NCBI RefSeq assembly: GCF_003073045.1
Contig: NC_037598.1
Span: 10,471,543-10,535,542 of the forward strand
Direction of reading: 5' to 3'
Source of the DNA: Pomacea canaliculata
Lineage: Eukaryota; Mollusca; Gastropoda; Architaenioglossa; Ampullariidae
Length of the DNA stretch: 64,000 nucleotides
Below the pieces are notes generated by a model. That model was given only the letters and a program-made list of their open reading frames with translations. It had not been told where the DNA came from and made no database searches. Below, piece after piece: positions 52,601-64,000 of this stretch (position 1 is its first letter; each line of letters begins with the position of its first letter). Made by a program: the position numbers and the translations under genes.

Positions 52601-54406
52601 GTAAATCCTAGTTACCTATCCGAATATATCAGAAATATATAATGCTAACACTCTTTGCTAAAAAGGCAAAATTTGTTGCTATGTGTTTTTTAAACTGGCA
52701 TATTTTACATCTTGTAGAAGAGTGTAGATGTTTCTAAAACATTCAACTATCCTGTTAAAAATTCACAACTTGACTAACACTGATTTTGTGAAATGAAAGT
52801 AATGTGATTAGGTTTGAAACACACTTTTTTTGATTAACATCAGTCTACATTGACATTAATATACCGTCTGACAATGACTGTTATCAGGTAAACTGATGTG
52901 GGTGCAGACTTTGAATACGGCGTTGACCAACCAGCATAAAGGTATTGAAAATATCAGACATCTAAAATGCAAGGTGAAAATAAAAAGTTGAACTGCAAAC
53001 TTTTCTCTTTTGTGATTTGAAAAAAATGTATTTTTGGTAGCTGCTATAGACAACAACATATCTCCAAACACATACACACATGTCCTCACTACATGCCTGT
53101 TCATCTGTTTGTGTGTGGTAATAAGACAAACGCACACTTAAGTTGCATATGCACGAAATATCTCTCTCACAAACACACACGCGTACACACAGACACATAC
53201 ACAAAGCTCGACGAGACACTGCAAAGGACGATGAGGATAAGGATGAGGAGTTAATGAATGCTTCAAGAGGCGATGACGAATCGTGGGGTATGACACATTA
53301 TTTATTATTGTTATTAACGGTCTGAGGCTCGAGTGAATGTGAAACCACACTCCGACACTATTGCAGCCATGCTCATTTACTTATCTACAAAAAATGTGTA
53401 ATCTTTTCATTCTTTTTGCTGAGATGTCTGATGTAGTAGACGTGTGGTGCCACAGAACACTGCACATTCACAGAAAACCTGTTTGTTCAAGGTTCTCCAC
53501 GACAACATTTTCTTACAGACAATCTAAGGTCTTTTTTTTAACTCTTTACAAATTTATTTGCTCATACATTTGTCTAATATCTATGTTAGATATTTGTGCA
53601 TTCACGATAACAAAGCATAAGCAATAAGAATCTAATGTCTTCATATTAATTGGAAAATTTATGTATATCTCTTGACTCGTTAAAAATATGTAACATCCGT
53701 TTATCTTTATTATTTCACAGTAACATACGACATTTCACTGAAGAGACAAACATGAACTGCATTGAAAAAGATTAGACATATAGACAAGTAAGTTAATAAT
53801 AAAAAAACAAGCCTTTATTGAGGCCATCAGGACATCGAGAACAAGATGTAGAGACCTTGTAATCAAGGAAAGCTGGAACTGGCAGTCGGTGTAGATCGCA
53901 AGAAGGAGACCTCATTGTCTGATTTTCGTCTATACCTTTGAAATTAGTCTGAGACAATGGCAATTAAGTTAAGGACATGATGTGGTTAGAGCAGATGGTG
54001 ACAAACATAACTGCACACATCAAACCTTGGTTCTTAAAATATCATTACTAATGAGTAATAAAAGACAAACATAAAATCGTGAAGAAGATCCAAGTATCAA
54101 GGACAGAGTGTATTATGATTTTGCAAACACAAACAACTTTGTACATAAGTCATCAACAAATAAAAAAAAAACACATCTATTATAATAGTAATCATTTCTT
54201 TTAATCAAAATTACTTCAAAAACAGGAGCAATTGCAACTTTTTCCTGAAAGAAATTACATACATTAAATAAATGTTAGTCTCTTATTATTATGAAGCTTC
54301 TAGTAGCTTCCCGTACAACGGGAAACATTGCAAAGAGTGTGCGCGCATTACACATATGAATATCCACCATGTTCATAAAGAATGTCCAGTCTCATCATCA
54401 CCCTGT
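52601..54406. other. Intergenic between PLAT gene and G5 stop
   Basis: No exon is supported. A minus-strand AATAAA at 53814-53819 could end the G5 transcript. A CA-rich stretch lies near 53166-53200. Confidence 0.45.
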
Positions 54407-57400
54407 TTACAAGAACCATCTTCTATTCACTATAAGAGCTGTCAAGCAGAAAGTTGCTATAGAGCCTGACACAATGACTCCAGCCTTACTCGTACCTGCA
54501 ACCGAGATAAAACTGCTTCTGTAAAATCTATTAATAAAATTATTACAAAACACTTTAAAGAACTTTAATCAAATTTGAGCTCACTGGGGTCTTTTTGTCG
54601 GCTTTTCTTTGTTTCTTCACCTTATTACATTTTTTGCTTAAAACATCACAAAGTAAATATCGATGGTAATCTTGTCTTAAGGTGTTGTCCTGCTGTTAAT
54701 ACTAACGGGAATTCACAAAGCCTTTACATTAACTGACAACTCTAAAGACTTACAAAAGTCGGGTTTGTATCCGTCCCGGCAACCATTGGGACACACTCCT
54801 GAAGCGGGATGACATGTCGATCCCACTTTGCAATGGCCGCACACCTAATACATAATAGTATTTTCGGATATATAGCAATGATGATGGTACACGTGTGTGT
54901 GAAAGTCTCAGGAAGTAATTATGAAAACAAAATGTAAAGATGTCTAAAGGACGGAAGGACATTCAATAAGAAATTTAGTCTCCTCTTAGTTTCAAACTGT
55001 ATACATTTGGAAACATCTACACTACACTTTGAAAAAGCGTAGATTGTATCTCTTTAAAGTTATCGCACTTATCATTAAGTTGTAATAAAGGTAAACAACA
55101 GAATACCTGTGAGCACCCAGGACCATATGTACCGGGAAAACAAGCTGCAAAGAGAAAAAAAATTATCTGCCATTGAACTGATCACAAATATATCGGAGTT
55201 AAGCTCGCAACAATATTTATACAAGAACGTTTCTTTAATTAACATTAAATTTCAATCACAATAAAAATAATTAAAATCGCATTTCATATAGATTATATTG
55301 CTTCAATTCATTTGCCATGTTAATCAAATTTGAAAAGCATTACAGATAACTGTACCTGTATTACAAAAGTCGGTCTGATACCCGTTCTCACACCCAAACG
55401 GACACTTTCCACTGACAATGTTACAGTAGCCATAGATTTGCAGTGTCCACATTCCTGATACAAAAAAACAACAATATAAAATTGTCACAGGTAATTCTTA
55501 AACGTACTCGGAAAATAGTTAGATAGAAATGACAATTTTAATTTCGAAATACAAGACAAATTGGAGCACCAACAAGATTGTGCCAACAAATTTAAGGTTG
55601 TAAAGTGGCATCATAAAGTTTTGTTGCTGCAAATTATTTCCCTAATCTCCCGTTGGTTGTTTTTTGCTAACATCTACAGGTTATGGGTATTCTCTTAAAA
55701 TTCTTGGACAAATTATGTCCAAAGCGAGAACTGAACGCACAGCCTGAGATGTGCAACCTGAAAATCGTTTTCCATGTCGCACTGTACGGTAAACAGTTTA
55801 CTAATTTTTTTTCTGATAACGAACGATGATAAGATCAGAATACCTTGCTGCAGCCTGGACCATATGAGCCTGCGGAGCATTCTGTAATCGAAAATATTAG
55901 GTCATAATAATCAACACTGCACCTTTACCCACACAATACTCTCACCCAGAAGAAAATTAAAAAGATACTAATTTTTCCATAAATAAGTGAAAGTTTAAAA
56001 CAACTCTGGCTTTGCAAGAAACGTAAGTTTATGTACCTGGAGAATGGTCTATATGTTGCACACATTCAGCAGTTACTTAATCTTCAAAAGGAGAAAAGTC
56101 ATTTAAAAATTTGCAAGTCTTAAAATGTTTACTTGAGGCCTGTTGAAAGTATCTAAATGCCACAGAAAAAAAACATTGGATGTTAATATTTATGCCTGAG
56201 TATCTCTTAACGTTTATTGAAATCACATTAGACAAAATGTCAATATTGCAACTGAGCTTACCTTGAAGACAAAACAATGGCCGATACCCATCTTCACACC
56301 CGTTTGGGCATCTTCCGGTCACCTTGTCGCAAACTTTTTCGCTTTTGCATTTACCACATGGCTGTTAAGAGGTAAATCATATATGTCACCAAACATACAA
56401 ATTAAAACAAATGAAAAACAAATCCATGCTAATGATTAAACTGTTCACATTAATCTACTGTGCCACGAAAAAAGAAAATCCAATGTCGTACGCCGTAGGT
56501 ACCTGCTTGCAATCCGGACCATATCTTCCATCAGGGCATACTGAAAATAAAAACATACTTTGTGAGTTAGCACGGAAAAAGTCTGCAAAAGTGCAGAAAC
56601 TCCTCTGTTGCTCTTTCTAAAATTTTTGTTCATTGTTGAGACTAAGAATTATGCATACAACCAACTCACATTCTTCGCTTATTGGTATCAAAATACATCA
56701 GAAAAATTGCCGTGAAATAAACAGGATGAGAATTTGTTTCGTTAATTTAAATGAAAGATACTGCAATACAAAGACTGACGCTAATAAATAGGTACTTAAT
56801 AATAAGTGATATACGACTTTTATTGCTCCTAAGATTAAAGCTGTGACATTTTATTTGTGTACCTTGTTCTTTAAATCAGACCATTATATACACGAGTAAG
56901 AAAAAAATACTCTTTTTAAAAACAAATTTGTCTTTTCAAGATTTATAGACTCACTTTCATCACAAAGAGGTCCTTCATAGCCCTCCTCACAGCCATTTAA
57001 ACAGAATCCTGTCACGCTCATGCACGTGGCCAGACCTTTACAGCGTCCACATTTCTAGTCAAGACATGTTGCCAGTTGTCATTTGAGATACAGAAGAACG
57101 TTACACTTCTATTTATCTACTCATACTCTATTGTTCGTTAATAAATTATCATGTCGTGACATAGAGATGTCATTATTTTCATTATATCCTGCCATTGTTA
57201 CAGAGGGATATTTTGTTTTTTAAAAAAAATCACTTGACGAATTGTCCATTACAGGAAGACCGTCATACCTGACCGCACGATGCTCCATAGAGACCGGCAG
57301 GACATGCTGAAATTTGATTACCAGATTGTTCAAAATAAAATAAATGGAATGAAATACAATCATTCCATAATTTACATACTGTGATGCATGATATGCACTT

Positions 57401-60366
57401 GTTGAATAATATCTTTAATTTGATATTCTTAAGCTTCAATTATTTGTGCTTTCAACATTTTCTGATGGGTACGTTTCAGACAAATATTGAAATCAGCCTT
57501 TGATCAATGGCTTTTGAAAAAAATTAAGTGCTCATAACACAGATGAACGTCTGTAAAAGAATTAAGAGATTTATTATATAAGGTCATAATCTTACTCATG
57601 TCGCATTGTTCTGTTGTATAGCCATCCATACAGCCCTCAGGACACTTGCCCTGTAACAGGGTCACAGTGTGTGCCCTCCCTACAATGGCCACAAGTCAAG
57701 TTGCATGCAGCGCCGTAGGAACCTGGTGAACAGCCTTTCGAGAGAAAAGAGATAATTACTATACAACAGCTTCGAAGAAGTACAACATTGTTTTTATCTA
57801 AATTAACTTTTTAATGGCTACTTTGTTATCAGACTCGTGCATTCCTTGCCTTTTTGTAGAAGCTTTTATTATATAAAACTTTGTCTCATATCTTTAAAAT
57901 AATAAATACAGAAACGCTTTCCTTCGACAGCTCAAAGAAGCATTTCTGTAGGTCTGAAATAAAGAAACTTACTTTCATTACAGCGAGGTCCCCGATAGCC
58001 GTTCTCACAACCGTCTAAGCAGACTCCAGTCATGGGGTTGCAAGTGGCCTGACTTTTACAGCGACCACATGACTAGTACAGAAACACGTGATCAGTGGTC
58101 ACGTGACTAGTACAGAAACACGTGATCAGAGGTCACGTGACTAAAACTTCCAGCGATGAAGAGGAATCAGCGTGTGCTCAATATGGCTAGTCATAGATTA
58201 TTTAGACTTACTATGCAAATATTTATAGGCTATAGCTACAGTTTTAGTAACATAAAATTAATTAGCAAATGTAAACACCATGCATACATATTTATAGTAC
58301 AAACACCTTATGCACTTCATCCGTTTAAAATTGGCTTTAAATAGAACGTGGAAGACAATGAGACTGTCGTGTATCTTTTTCATATTAGTAGGAACAAGTA
58401 TTTCTTAGTGGAAAGAACGGACCATGTATTAAAGACAGATATAGAGTATAGTTTTCTCTATTGTTCAATATCCTGGTTTCTGTGTCATTTTGTACAACTA
58501 TACGATAAACTTACCTGCGTACACGATGCTCCATATGAACCAAAAGGACATGCTGAAAAGTAAGCAGACACGCATACCGGTTTTTTAAAAACTCCAAAAA
58601 TATTTAAAAAGGTAATGAATAAAAAGATGTTCAGACCATAAAGCACATTCGTTCTCTTAAGAACAAGCTGATCTTTAACCTTTGAATATTAGCTGTAATC
58701 TGCCATATGCCTCCACTCTCATTATCCCCAGACACAGACACACACACAAAAAAAAACAAAAAAAAACGTGTGGTGAGCATCTTACCTTCCAAGCACTTGG
58801 TCCCTTGCCACCCAGCTGTACAGCCTTGAAGGCAAACCTTAGTCTGTCCATCACAAGAAGCGTTCATGCAGTTCAAACACTCGAAATCTTCATAGCGGCA
58901 TTTCAACGCATAGTAGATTGCTGGAAAAGGTAAACAAAGCCATAAAAATGTCACGGCATCAAACTATTCATATTGATATTGACTAATACCAAAAAAAACC
59001 TTCAAAAATATGTAGGTCAAAATCTTACACTGGTACCGTTACCTCAATGAAGCATTTTCCTAGGTTGGTTGCTTGGTTGGTTGGTTGGTTGGTTTGGTTT
59101 GGTTTGTTTGGTTAGTCGGGTTTTTGTTTTACCGATGTCATCTACCATAAATATTTCAGCATTTCATCGAAAATGGTAACACAAATACCTATGTGCGTAT
59201 ATGTGTGTGTGTGTGCGTGCGCGCGAACTCTTCAGAAATTTTCTGTCGTTCGGAGGGACGAAATATGCAGAAGGCGGGTTAGAACAGAGGAAGAGACGCC
59301 AGTTGGCAAAATTACAGGGTACTCGACACACACCTCAGTTCAGGCACATTGCCAAGACCGAACATCTCGCTGATAGTTGAAGCTGAGGGTGGAAAGTGCA
59401 CAGAAGATAAGAAGAGCAGCTCTGTGCTCAACACAGTTCCTTATTTCACCCATAGTTACATCTTTCGCTAAGCAGCAAGTCTTGACGAGGATGGCACCTG
59501 CCTGGGTGAATGTATGCTCTGCATTATGCTTGTGTACACTGGTTTGTCTGTGTAACCTTTGTAGACAAAACAGTCAAGGGTGAGGTTATTATCCGTCTAC
59601 ACTCTACACCAACCCCCTTTTCTCTAGTCAGTAGCAGTGCACTGTGAAAGATATTTTCTGTTCATCCTTGCCGCCATCTTGTTGAGTATGTGTGTTGCAG
59701 TAAGTGGAAATACGCAGACAACTCGACACGGCGGAGCACTGTGCTCGGTTCACAAGGTCTATGTTGACGAGACAGTGAACTCATAGTCTACCCGTGTCGG
59801 CGGTAGCTGTAACTGTGTGGCATACCCGAAAGACGACTCAATCAAACACAGAGAGGTAGAGAGTGAAGAAATTGAAGTGTGTATGTGTGACACCAAACCG
59901 GATGTGTTCAGATAGCGACTCTATGTGCGATACGGCTTATTTTTATAGCTTTTAGGAGAATTATACACTTTCGATTTCATTCTTATATGTTGGTAATGTG
60001 TTCGCCTTCATTTAAAAAAAAATGAATCATCATCATCATCACTGTATGATTATGTTCTGGTTATGTCTGGTTACTAATAGGGGTTGTGTGCAGTGTGTGG
60101 ATAAGTGGCTGAATGGGTACATGGAGGGTACAAATGAGCAAAATCACGAATGTAAGTGGCAAACTTACCTATTCCCACTGAGCATGCAGCGACGACAACA
60201 GCAGGGGCAACGACACAGGTCACCTTCATGTTTACTTTTTTCACTATTCCTAGTGAAGACGACCTTCTTGTCCTTGCTTTTTCCTCCCTCCGTCTCTACA
60301 TGTCCTCCTCTGAGTCTGTGCTCTCGGCAAACCGTTGTCGATGGTATCTCTGTCACTTTTTTCCAT
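54407..60366 (-). CDS. G5: EGF-array type II membrane gene with several one-base breaks
   Basis: Exons are 60169-60366, 58786-58920 (half-module), 58515-58552/57973-58072, 57596-57734 (unsplit module), 57269-57306/56955-57054, 56503-56540/56262-56361, 55844-55881/55356-55454, 55107-55144/54754-54844 and last exon 54407-54495. Exon 1 ends in a membrane segment (VTCVVAPAVVVAACSVG), but the frame from the best ATG (60366, MEKSDRDTIDNG) does not reach it. The exon is 198 bp where phase requires 199 or 196. An in-frame ATG at 60229 would leave almost no tail. The unsplit module has one extra base (139), and exon 55356 lacks one base (99). The last exon reads KAGVIVSGSIATFCLTALIV, close to G4. So it is either a pseudogene in progress or carries sequence errors; the module order resembles G2/G3 with one pair inserted. 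Confidence 0.7.
58071..58138. repeat. Two 34-bp direct repeats with CACGTG boxes
   Basis: Two copies (58071-58104, 58105-58138) differ at one position. Each holds CACGTG, TGATCA and GTCACGTG. They lie at the 3' end of a G5 intron, just before the 100-bp exon 57973-58072. Related single copies lie at the same intron position in G1 (near 10880) and in G2 and G3 (near 23710 and 43530). Confidence 0.85.
59063..59112. repeat. GGTT tetranucleotide repeat
   Basis: Imperfect GGTT/GGTTT array in G5 intron 1. A TG/CG run at 59202-59225 follows. Confidence 0.9.
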
Positions 60367-60485
60367 CCGGGCTTCCTTTCCCGTTAGAGTTAACTCTCTT
60401 CTTTGGGACTTGATCTTTCTCTCCTACTACGCTGCAGGCGATGAGTGGCTGGTTAACCAGTCGTTCGTTTGGGTTTCCCCGCTGG

Positions 60486-60495
60486 CTATATTTAG
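60486..60495 (-). promoter_or_regulatory. TATA box of G5
   Basis: CTAAATATAG on the minus strand lies about 120 bases upstream of the G5 ATG, followed by CCAGCGGGGAAACC, resembling the G2 and G3 promoters. Confidence 0.65.
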
Positions 60496-60819
60496 CGCTG
60501 TCACTCTGTCTTGCGTAGAAAGCATCCGGTATATTCTGTTTTCGATTCTTAAATCACTGCTCAAAAATTATTCCTGCTGCCATGTGAATACTGTGTTAGA
60601 AATCATCTGGGTGTACTGCAAAACATAATGAGACCACTCAGAGCGATGGTATCTTCGCAAGAGTGCGTACATTGGTGTAACTGTTTTATGCATGTTTGAG
60701 TTCTTGCTTTGTAAGAGGCTAGTCACACACTTTCCCATAATTAAAAAAACCACAACATTGAACTCCAATCTAGTGACTTTTTTGTCGAGCCCTAGTCAAT
60801 TGCTGTGTCTCTCCAGCAA

Positions 60820-61045
60820 AAAGCGTGTTGAAGGTAAAGATTTTTTCGAGGTCGGTGGAGAGGGAGGTATTAGAGGCCCCATCTTTTCTCCATCGCTCCC
60901 TTACCTTCCCCATTCTTCTATGGAGTCAGGTACCAATTTCCAACAGCCAAGAGGACTGGGAGAAGTTTGTTGTGCTACACGGGTGTCGAACCGGCACACC
61001 TCTCAGCTCGAACACTAGCACTCTAACCACTCGGCTATTTGCTTC
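60820..61045 (-). mobile_element. tRNA-derived SINE
   Basis: The minus strand carries a tRNA-like head: TAGCCGAGTGGTTAGAGTGC (A box, 61018-61037) and GGTTCGACACC (B box, 60982-60992), spaced as in a tRNA promoter. A body of no coding potential follows and seems to end near CTTTACCTTC around 60830. The body is not foldable into a working tRNA gene. The 3' edge and target duplication are uncertain. Confidence 0.75.
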
Positions 61046-61452
61046 ATTAAACTGTGGAAAGTCTAGTTTACAGCAGGCTAAAGTAGAGAACTTTTAACTA
61101 TATTTCGATAAATATGCTACTAGGTTAATATATATATATATACACATATTATATATTGTATATACTTGAAGAAGTCAAGATGTGATAGAAGGTAAAGATT
61201 ATAATTAAGAACCACTAATACTAAGCTAATACTTTATTTCTGTTTAAAGACTCCAAGTAAGGTAAGGAGAATTATCACCATGTCACTGAATAAAATGAAG
61301 AAAAAAATGGGAATTTTGACTCGTTTTAATAGCACCACAAATATCTACAAAGCGTCTGTTGTGAAGGAGCTCATATCGCTTTCAGATCACATCCAAGCAT
61401 GCGCGCTCACACACACACAAAATAAACTTATTACATCCTGTAGACTGATTCA

Positions 61453-61784
61453 CAGTGTTGTCCATAGGAATGGGAATCCCATGGGAAACGTCCCATGGGA
61501 TGGGATGGGATGGGACGGGACAGCACACACTTGTATTTCCCATGCGATACTGATATTGCAAAATAAATTTACTGTTATTTCATTCATCAAGATTTAAATC
61601 TTTCCTCTGAATCATCTATTGTATTTAAGTAGCCAAAAGCCGAAAAGTGTTTTCAGTGTTGTCCATAGGATTGTTAATACATGGGATCCCATGGGAACGT
61701 CCCTGGGATGGGACGGGATGGACAGGCATAATGCCATGGACGGGATGGGATGGGATAGAAAAATATGTCCCATGGACAACCCTG
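61453..61784. mobile_element. hAT-like MITE, copy B
   Basis: Same family as 34677-35044, in the opposite orientation. It starts CAGTGTTGTCCATAGG and ends CATGGACAACCCTG, with exact 8-bp duplications CTGATTCA at 61445-61452 and 61785-61792. It keeps the CCCATGGGA palindromes and GGGATGGGAC runs. Confidence 0.9.
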
Positions 61785-61792
61785 CTGATTCA

Positions 61793-62694
61793 GCAGCAGG
61801 ACCAAAACCTATTTTATACATTCAAGCATAAACACCATTGACACAAATTAAAAAAGGTATATAAAAAAATTCTGAAAGTCGGATAGAAAAAGGTGGGTAG
61901 TACAGGCTACGATCAGATGAGGTGAGCAAGGTCAGATTAGGACATGCCCCAGGAATTTTTCCCTTGCCTCCAGGTGAAAGACCGTTAACACTACAATGTC
62001 TAACAGTCATTACATGTGTTTCTTGCAGAGTTAATAACAAGAGTAGCACCTGCATTGTCTCAGTAGTATGAAGGTTTTTTTTTTACTCTGGCACAACAAA
62101 AACATTTAAATAGATTTCTAATATCTTAAAATGTTTTTAAATGACTAGAATATTCTTCAACAGTTTGGAAAAAAAACTTGGGTACTCAGATATTCTTAAT
62201 TTAAACAATATACAATATGCTGAACAATTTTAATATCAGCGTTAAGTCCGAAAAATAAGTAGTAAAGCAGATCGAACACTGCAGGTATTAAAAGAAAACA
62301 TACAAATATATCAGAATATGCGGAACAATATTAATATTAGAGAAAATGAAAACAAAAGGGTAAAACAGACTGAAAACTACATGCAATATGAGGTCATGTC
62401 AACATATTCTTTGGTATTAGAAGCAAGTCAAAACAATAAAACGGACAACATATTTAACATCAAAGTCATGTTTGATGTCAAAAATCAAAACAGCTCAGAA
62501 ATGGCAAATCTCATTACAGAAAAATTATCGACATATTACAGTAAAATTAAATACGCTTTTAAAAATTTAGTTTCCAGTACAAAGTAAATATTTCAAAAGT
62601 CTCACAAGCGCTGCACACATGATCACTCATGAACTGACAAATATTCTTTTATTAATCTTATAAAAAAAAGTCTAGTCTCGTATCTCCACCCTGC
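61793..62694. other. Intergenic, G6 3' side
   Basis: No supported gene. An 89-codon plus-strand frame at 62318-62587 has no recognised domain. A minus-strand AATAAA at 62648-62653 lies soon after the G6 stop. Confidence 0.45.
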
Positions 62695-64000
62695 TCACAG
62701 AAACCAGAGGACACTGATTGCAAGGACTGTCAGACAGGCAGCTGCAGGAGAGCCCGACAGAGTGACTCCTGAGTTTTGTTTTGTGTACCTGCAAAACATA
62801 ATCATTGTTGAACATACTACAGAATACCACTGAACAGAATGTCATTCAACAAGTGTTAGTTCATTCACATTGTAATGCCCTCTTTTTTAATCACTTTACT
62901 TTGATATAAATTTTTCTTCAGCCAACTTAAAACAAACATCAGAAATACTGGTGAAACATCCTGCTTAGTTATTATCACTGACTGAATTTCCTACAGACAT
63001 GTAAGTAAGCTGGGAACTGTAAAGACAACTTACAATGGTCGTTGGTGTATCCAGCCTGGCAACCATTGGGACACACTCCTGTGACATGATCACAGGTAGT
63101 TCCCTGTTGCAATGGCCGCAAACCTGATACATGGTATTTTCCAAATAAATATCAACGATAATAATACATGTCTCCAAACTATAATTATGGACTACAAAGA
63201 CAAAGCTGTTTCAAACACCTGCAGCTAAAGCATAAATAATAAGAAAAACAATGAAAAAAAGAGAAAAATGGCCCCAGAAAAGCTCGAATCTTTGCCTTTA
63301 TCTAAAAAATACAATACTGAAATATCTGGACTACACTTTCCAAAAGTGAAGACAAGCAGACTGTCTTCTTGTTCTTCACTGTAACTACATCAACCATACA
63401 GCTATAACAAAGGTAAACATGAAAATACCTGTGTGCAACCAGGACCATACGCACCGGAACGACAGTCTGCAAAAAGAAAAAAAAATGTTTTGTCACTGAA
63501 CTGACCTGAAATACATGTGAGTTTAGCACAAGACAATGGTGGTACAAAAAAGTGAATCTATTGTCTTTAAAATTACAGACTTACTTAATTTGACAGGATT
63601 AGAACAGTTTACTCATATTTGAAACAGTTTTCTTGGTAAACCAATTTGTAAAACATCTGAAAGAGAAATTTACCTTCATTACATAAGTCGGACTGATATC
63701 CATCCTCACATCCGAAAGGGCAAAATCCAGTCAAGTAGTTACAAGTACCCATGTTTTTGCAGTGTCCACATGCCTGATGAGAAAAGCAGTGTTAAAGTGT
63801 TGCAGTTAATCATTACAAAGTACTGAGAAACACAAAAATGGAAAAGAAGGAGAATTTAAATTATAACAGGAGTAATGTATTAAAGTTTAGAAGAGTTGCA
63901 TATTAATGTTACTGTATTTTTTTCCCAACCAGGGCGATATCATAAGGACAAGTCCATACATGTAAAAGAGTGTATTCTGAGAGAAACTATGGGTGTCGGA
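62695..64000 (-). CDS. G6: 3' part of another EGF-array membrane gene, cut by the window edge
   Basis: Exons seen: 63674-63773 (100 bp, CGHCKNMGTCNYLTG), 63429-63466 (38 bp, CRSGAYGPGC), 63034-63123 and the last exon 62695-62788. The gene continues past the right edge, so exon 1 and earlier modules are not visible. The penultimate exon is 90 bp where G4 and G5 have 91; one base is missing before TACCTGTGATCATGTC, so the cysteine pattern shifts frame. The last exon also holds 17 rather than a multiple of three bases before the conserved GVTLSGSPAAACLTVL tail ending WFL. Two such faults suggest decay or sequence errors. Its closest relatives here by sequence are G4 and G5. Confidence 0.7.

Noticed and set aside
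53143-53325. Open frames over CA-rich sequence near 53.1-53.3 kb
   Set aside because: Low-complexity translation of a dinucleotide-rich stretch on both strands.
60022-60387. Plus-strand frame of 121 codons over G5 exon 1
   Set aside because: Antisense to the minus-strand exon with a splice donor, membrane segment and upstream TATA box.
60961-61045. Functional tRNA gene
   Set aside because: A and B boxes are present, but the acceptor and anticodon stems do not pair by eye and a SINE body follows.
62318-62587. Plus-strand open frame of 89 codons rich in Asn and Lys
   Set aside because: AT-rich DNA on the 3' side of G6, with no domain, signal or splice context. I cannot rule out an exon but cannot support one.

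Overview
The window looks like nuclear DNA from a mollusc, most likely a gastropod snail. The reasons are AT-rich DNA with small exons and long introns, GT-AG splicing, a fucolectin-type lectin/EGF gene, a large lineage-type expansion of short eight-cysteine EGF modules (SCARF/MEGF style), a PLAT-domain secreted protein, a tRNA-derived SINE and several non-autonomous hAT-like elements. The species cannot be named from the sequence alone.

Layout, left to right. (0) 1060-3464, minus: a small secreted or tethered lectin gene with a signal peptide, a Cys-rich linker, one F5/8C-like fucolectin (FTP) domain, an EGF fragment and a Thr/Ala stalk. (1) 5285-16977, minus: EGF-array gene G1, about nine modules, several broken. 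(2) 17391-18923: hAT-like element. (3) 19865-26238, minus: G2, six full modules. (4) 27568-45231, minus: G3, 42 exons and about 20 full modules, made by nested tandem duplication; its introns carry two datable MITE insertions. (5) 46755-50415, minus: G4, three modules, with a dead copy of a G2/G3-type first exon in intron 1. (6) 51075-52600, plus: a small secreted PLAT gene, divergent from G4. (7) 54407-60366, minus: G5, partly decayed. (8) 62695 to beyond 64000, minus: the 3' end of G6.

G1-G6 share one plan. Exon 1 gives a short cytoplasmic tail and one membrane segment (type II signal anchor). Exon 2 gives a six-cysteine half-module. Then comes a string of 46-residue, eight-cysteine EGF modules, each normally split into a 38-bp exon and a 100-bp exon. 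The last exon gives a hydrophobic tail with almost nothing after it, as in GPI signals; G2 seems to lack it. The 38+100 bp pair is frame-neutral, so whole modules can be gained, lost or skipped, and G3 shows this happening repeatedly. Exon 1 differs strongly between paralogues while the ectodomain is conserved, which suggests different intracellular tails on a common, fast-evolving extracellular array. A role as recognition or adhesion receptors at the cell surface is an inference from the family (SCARF/MEGF10/Draper-like modules), not something the sequence proves.
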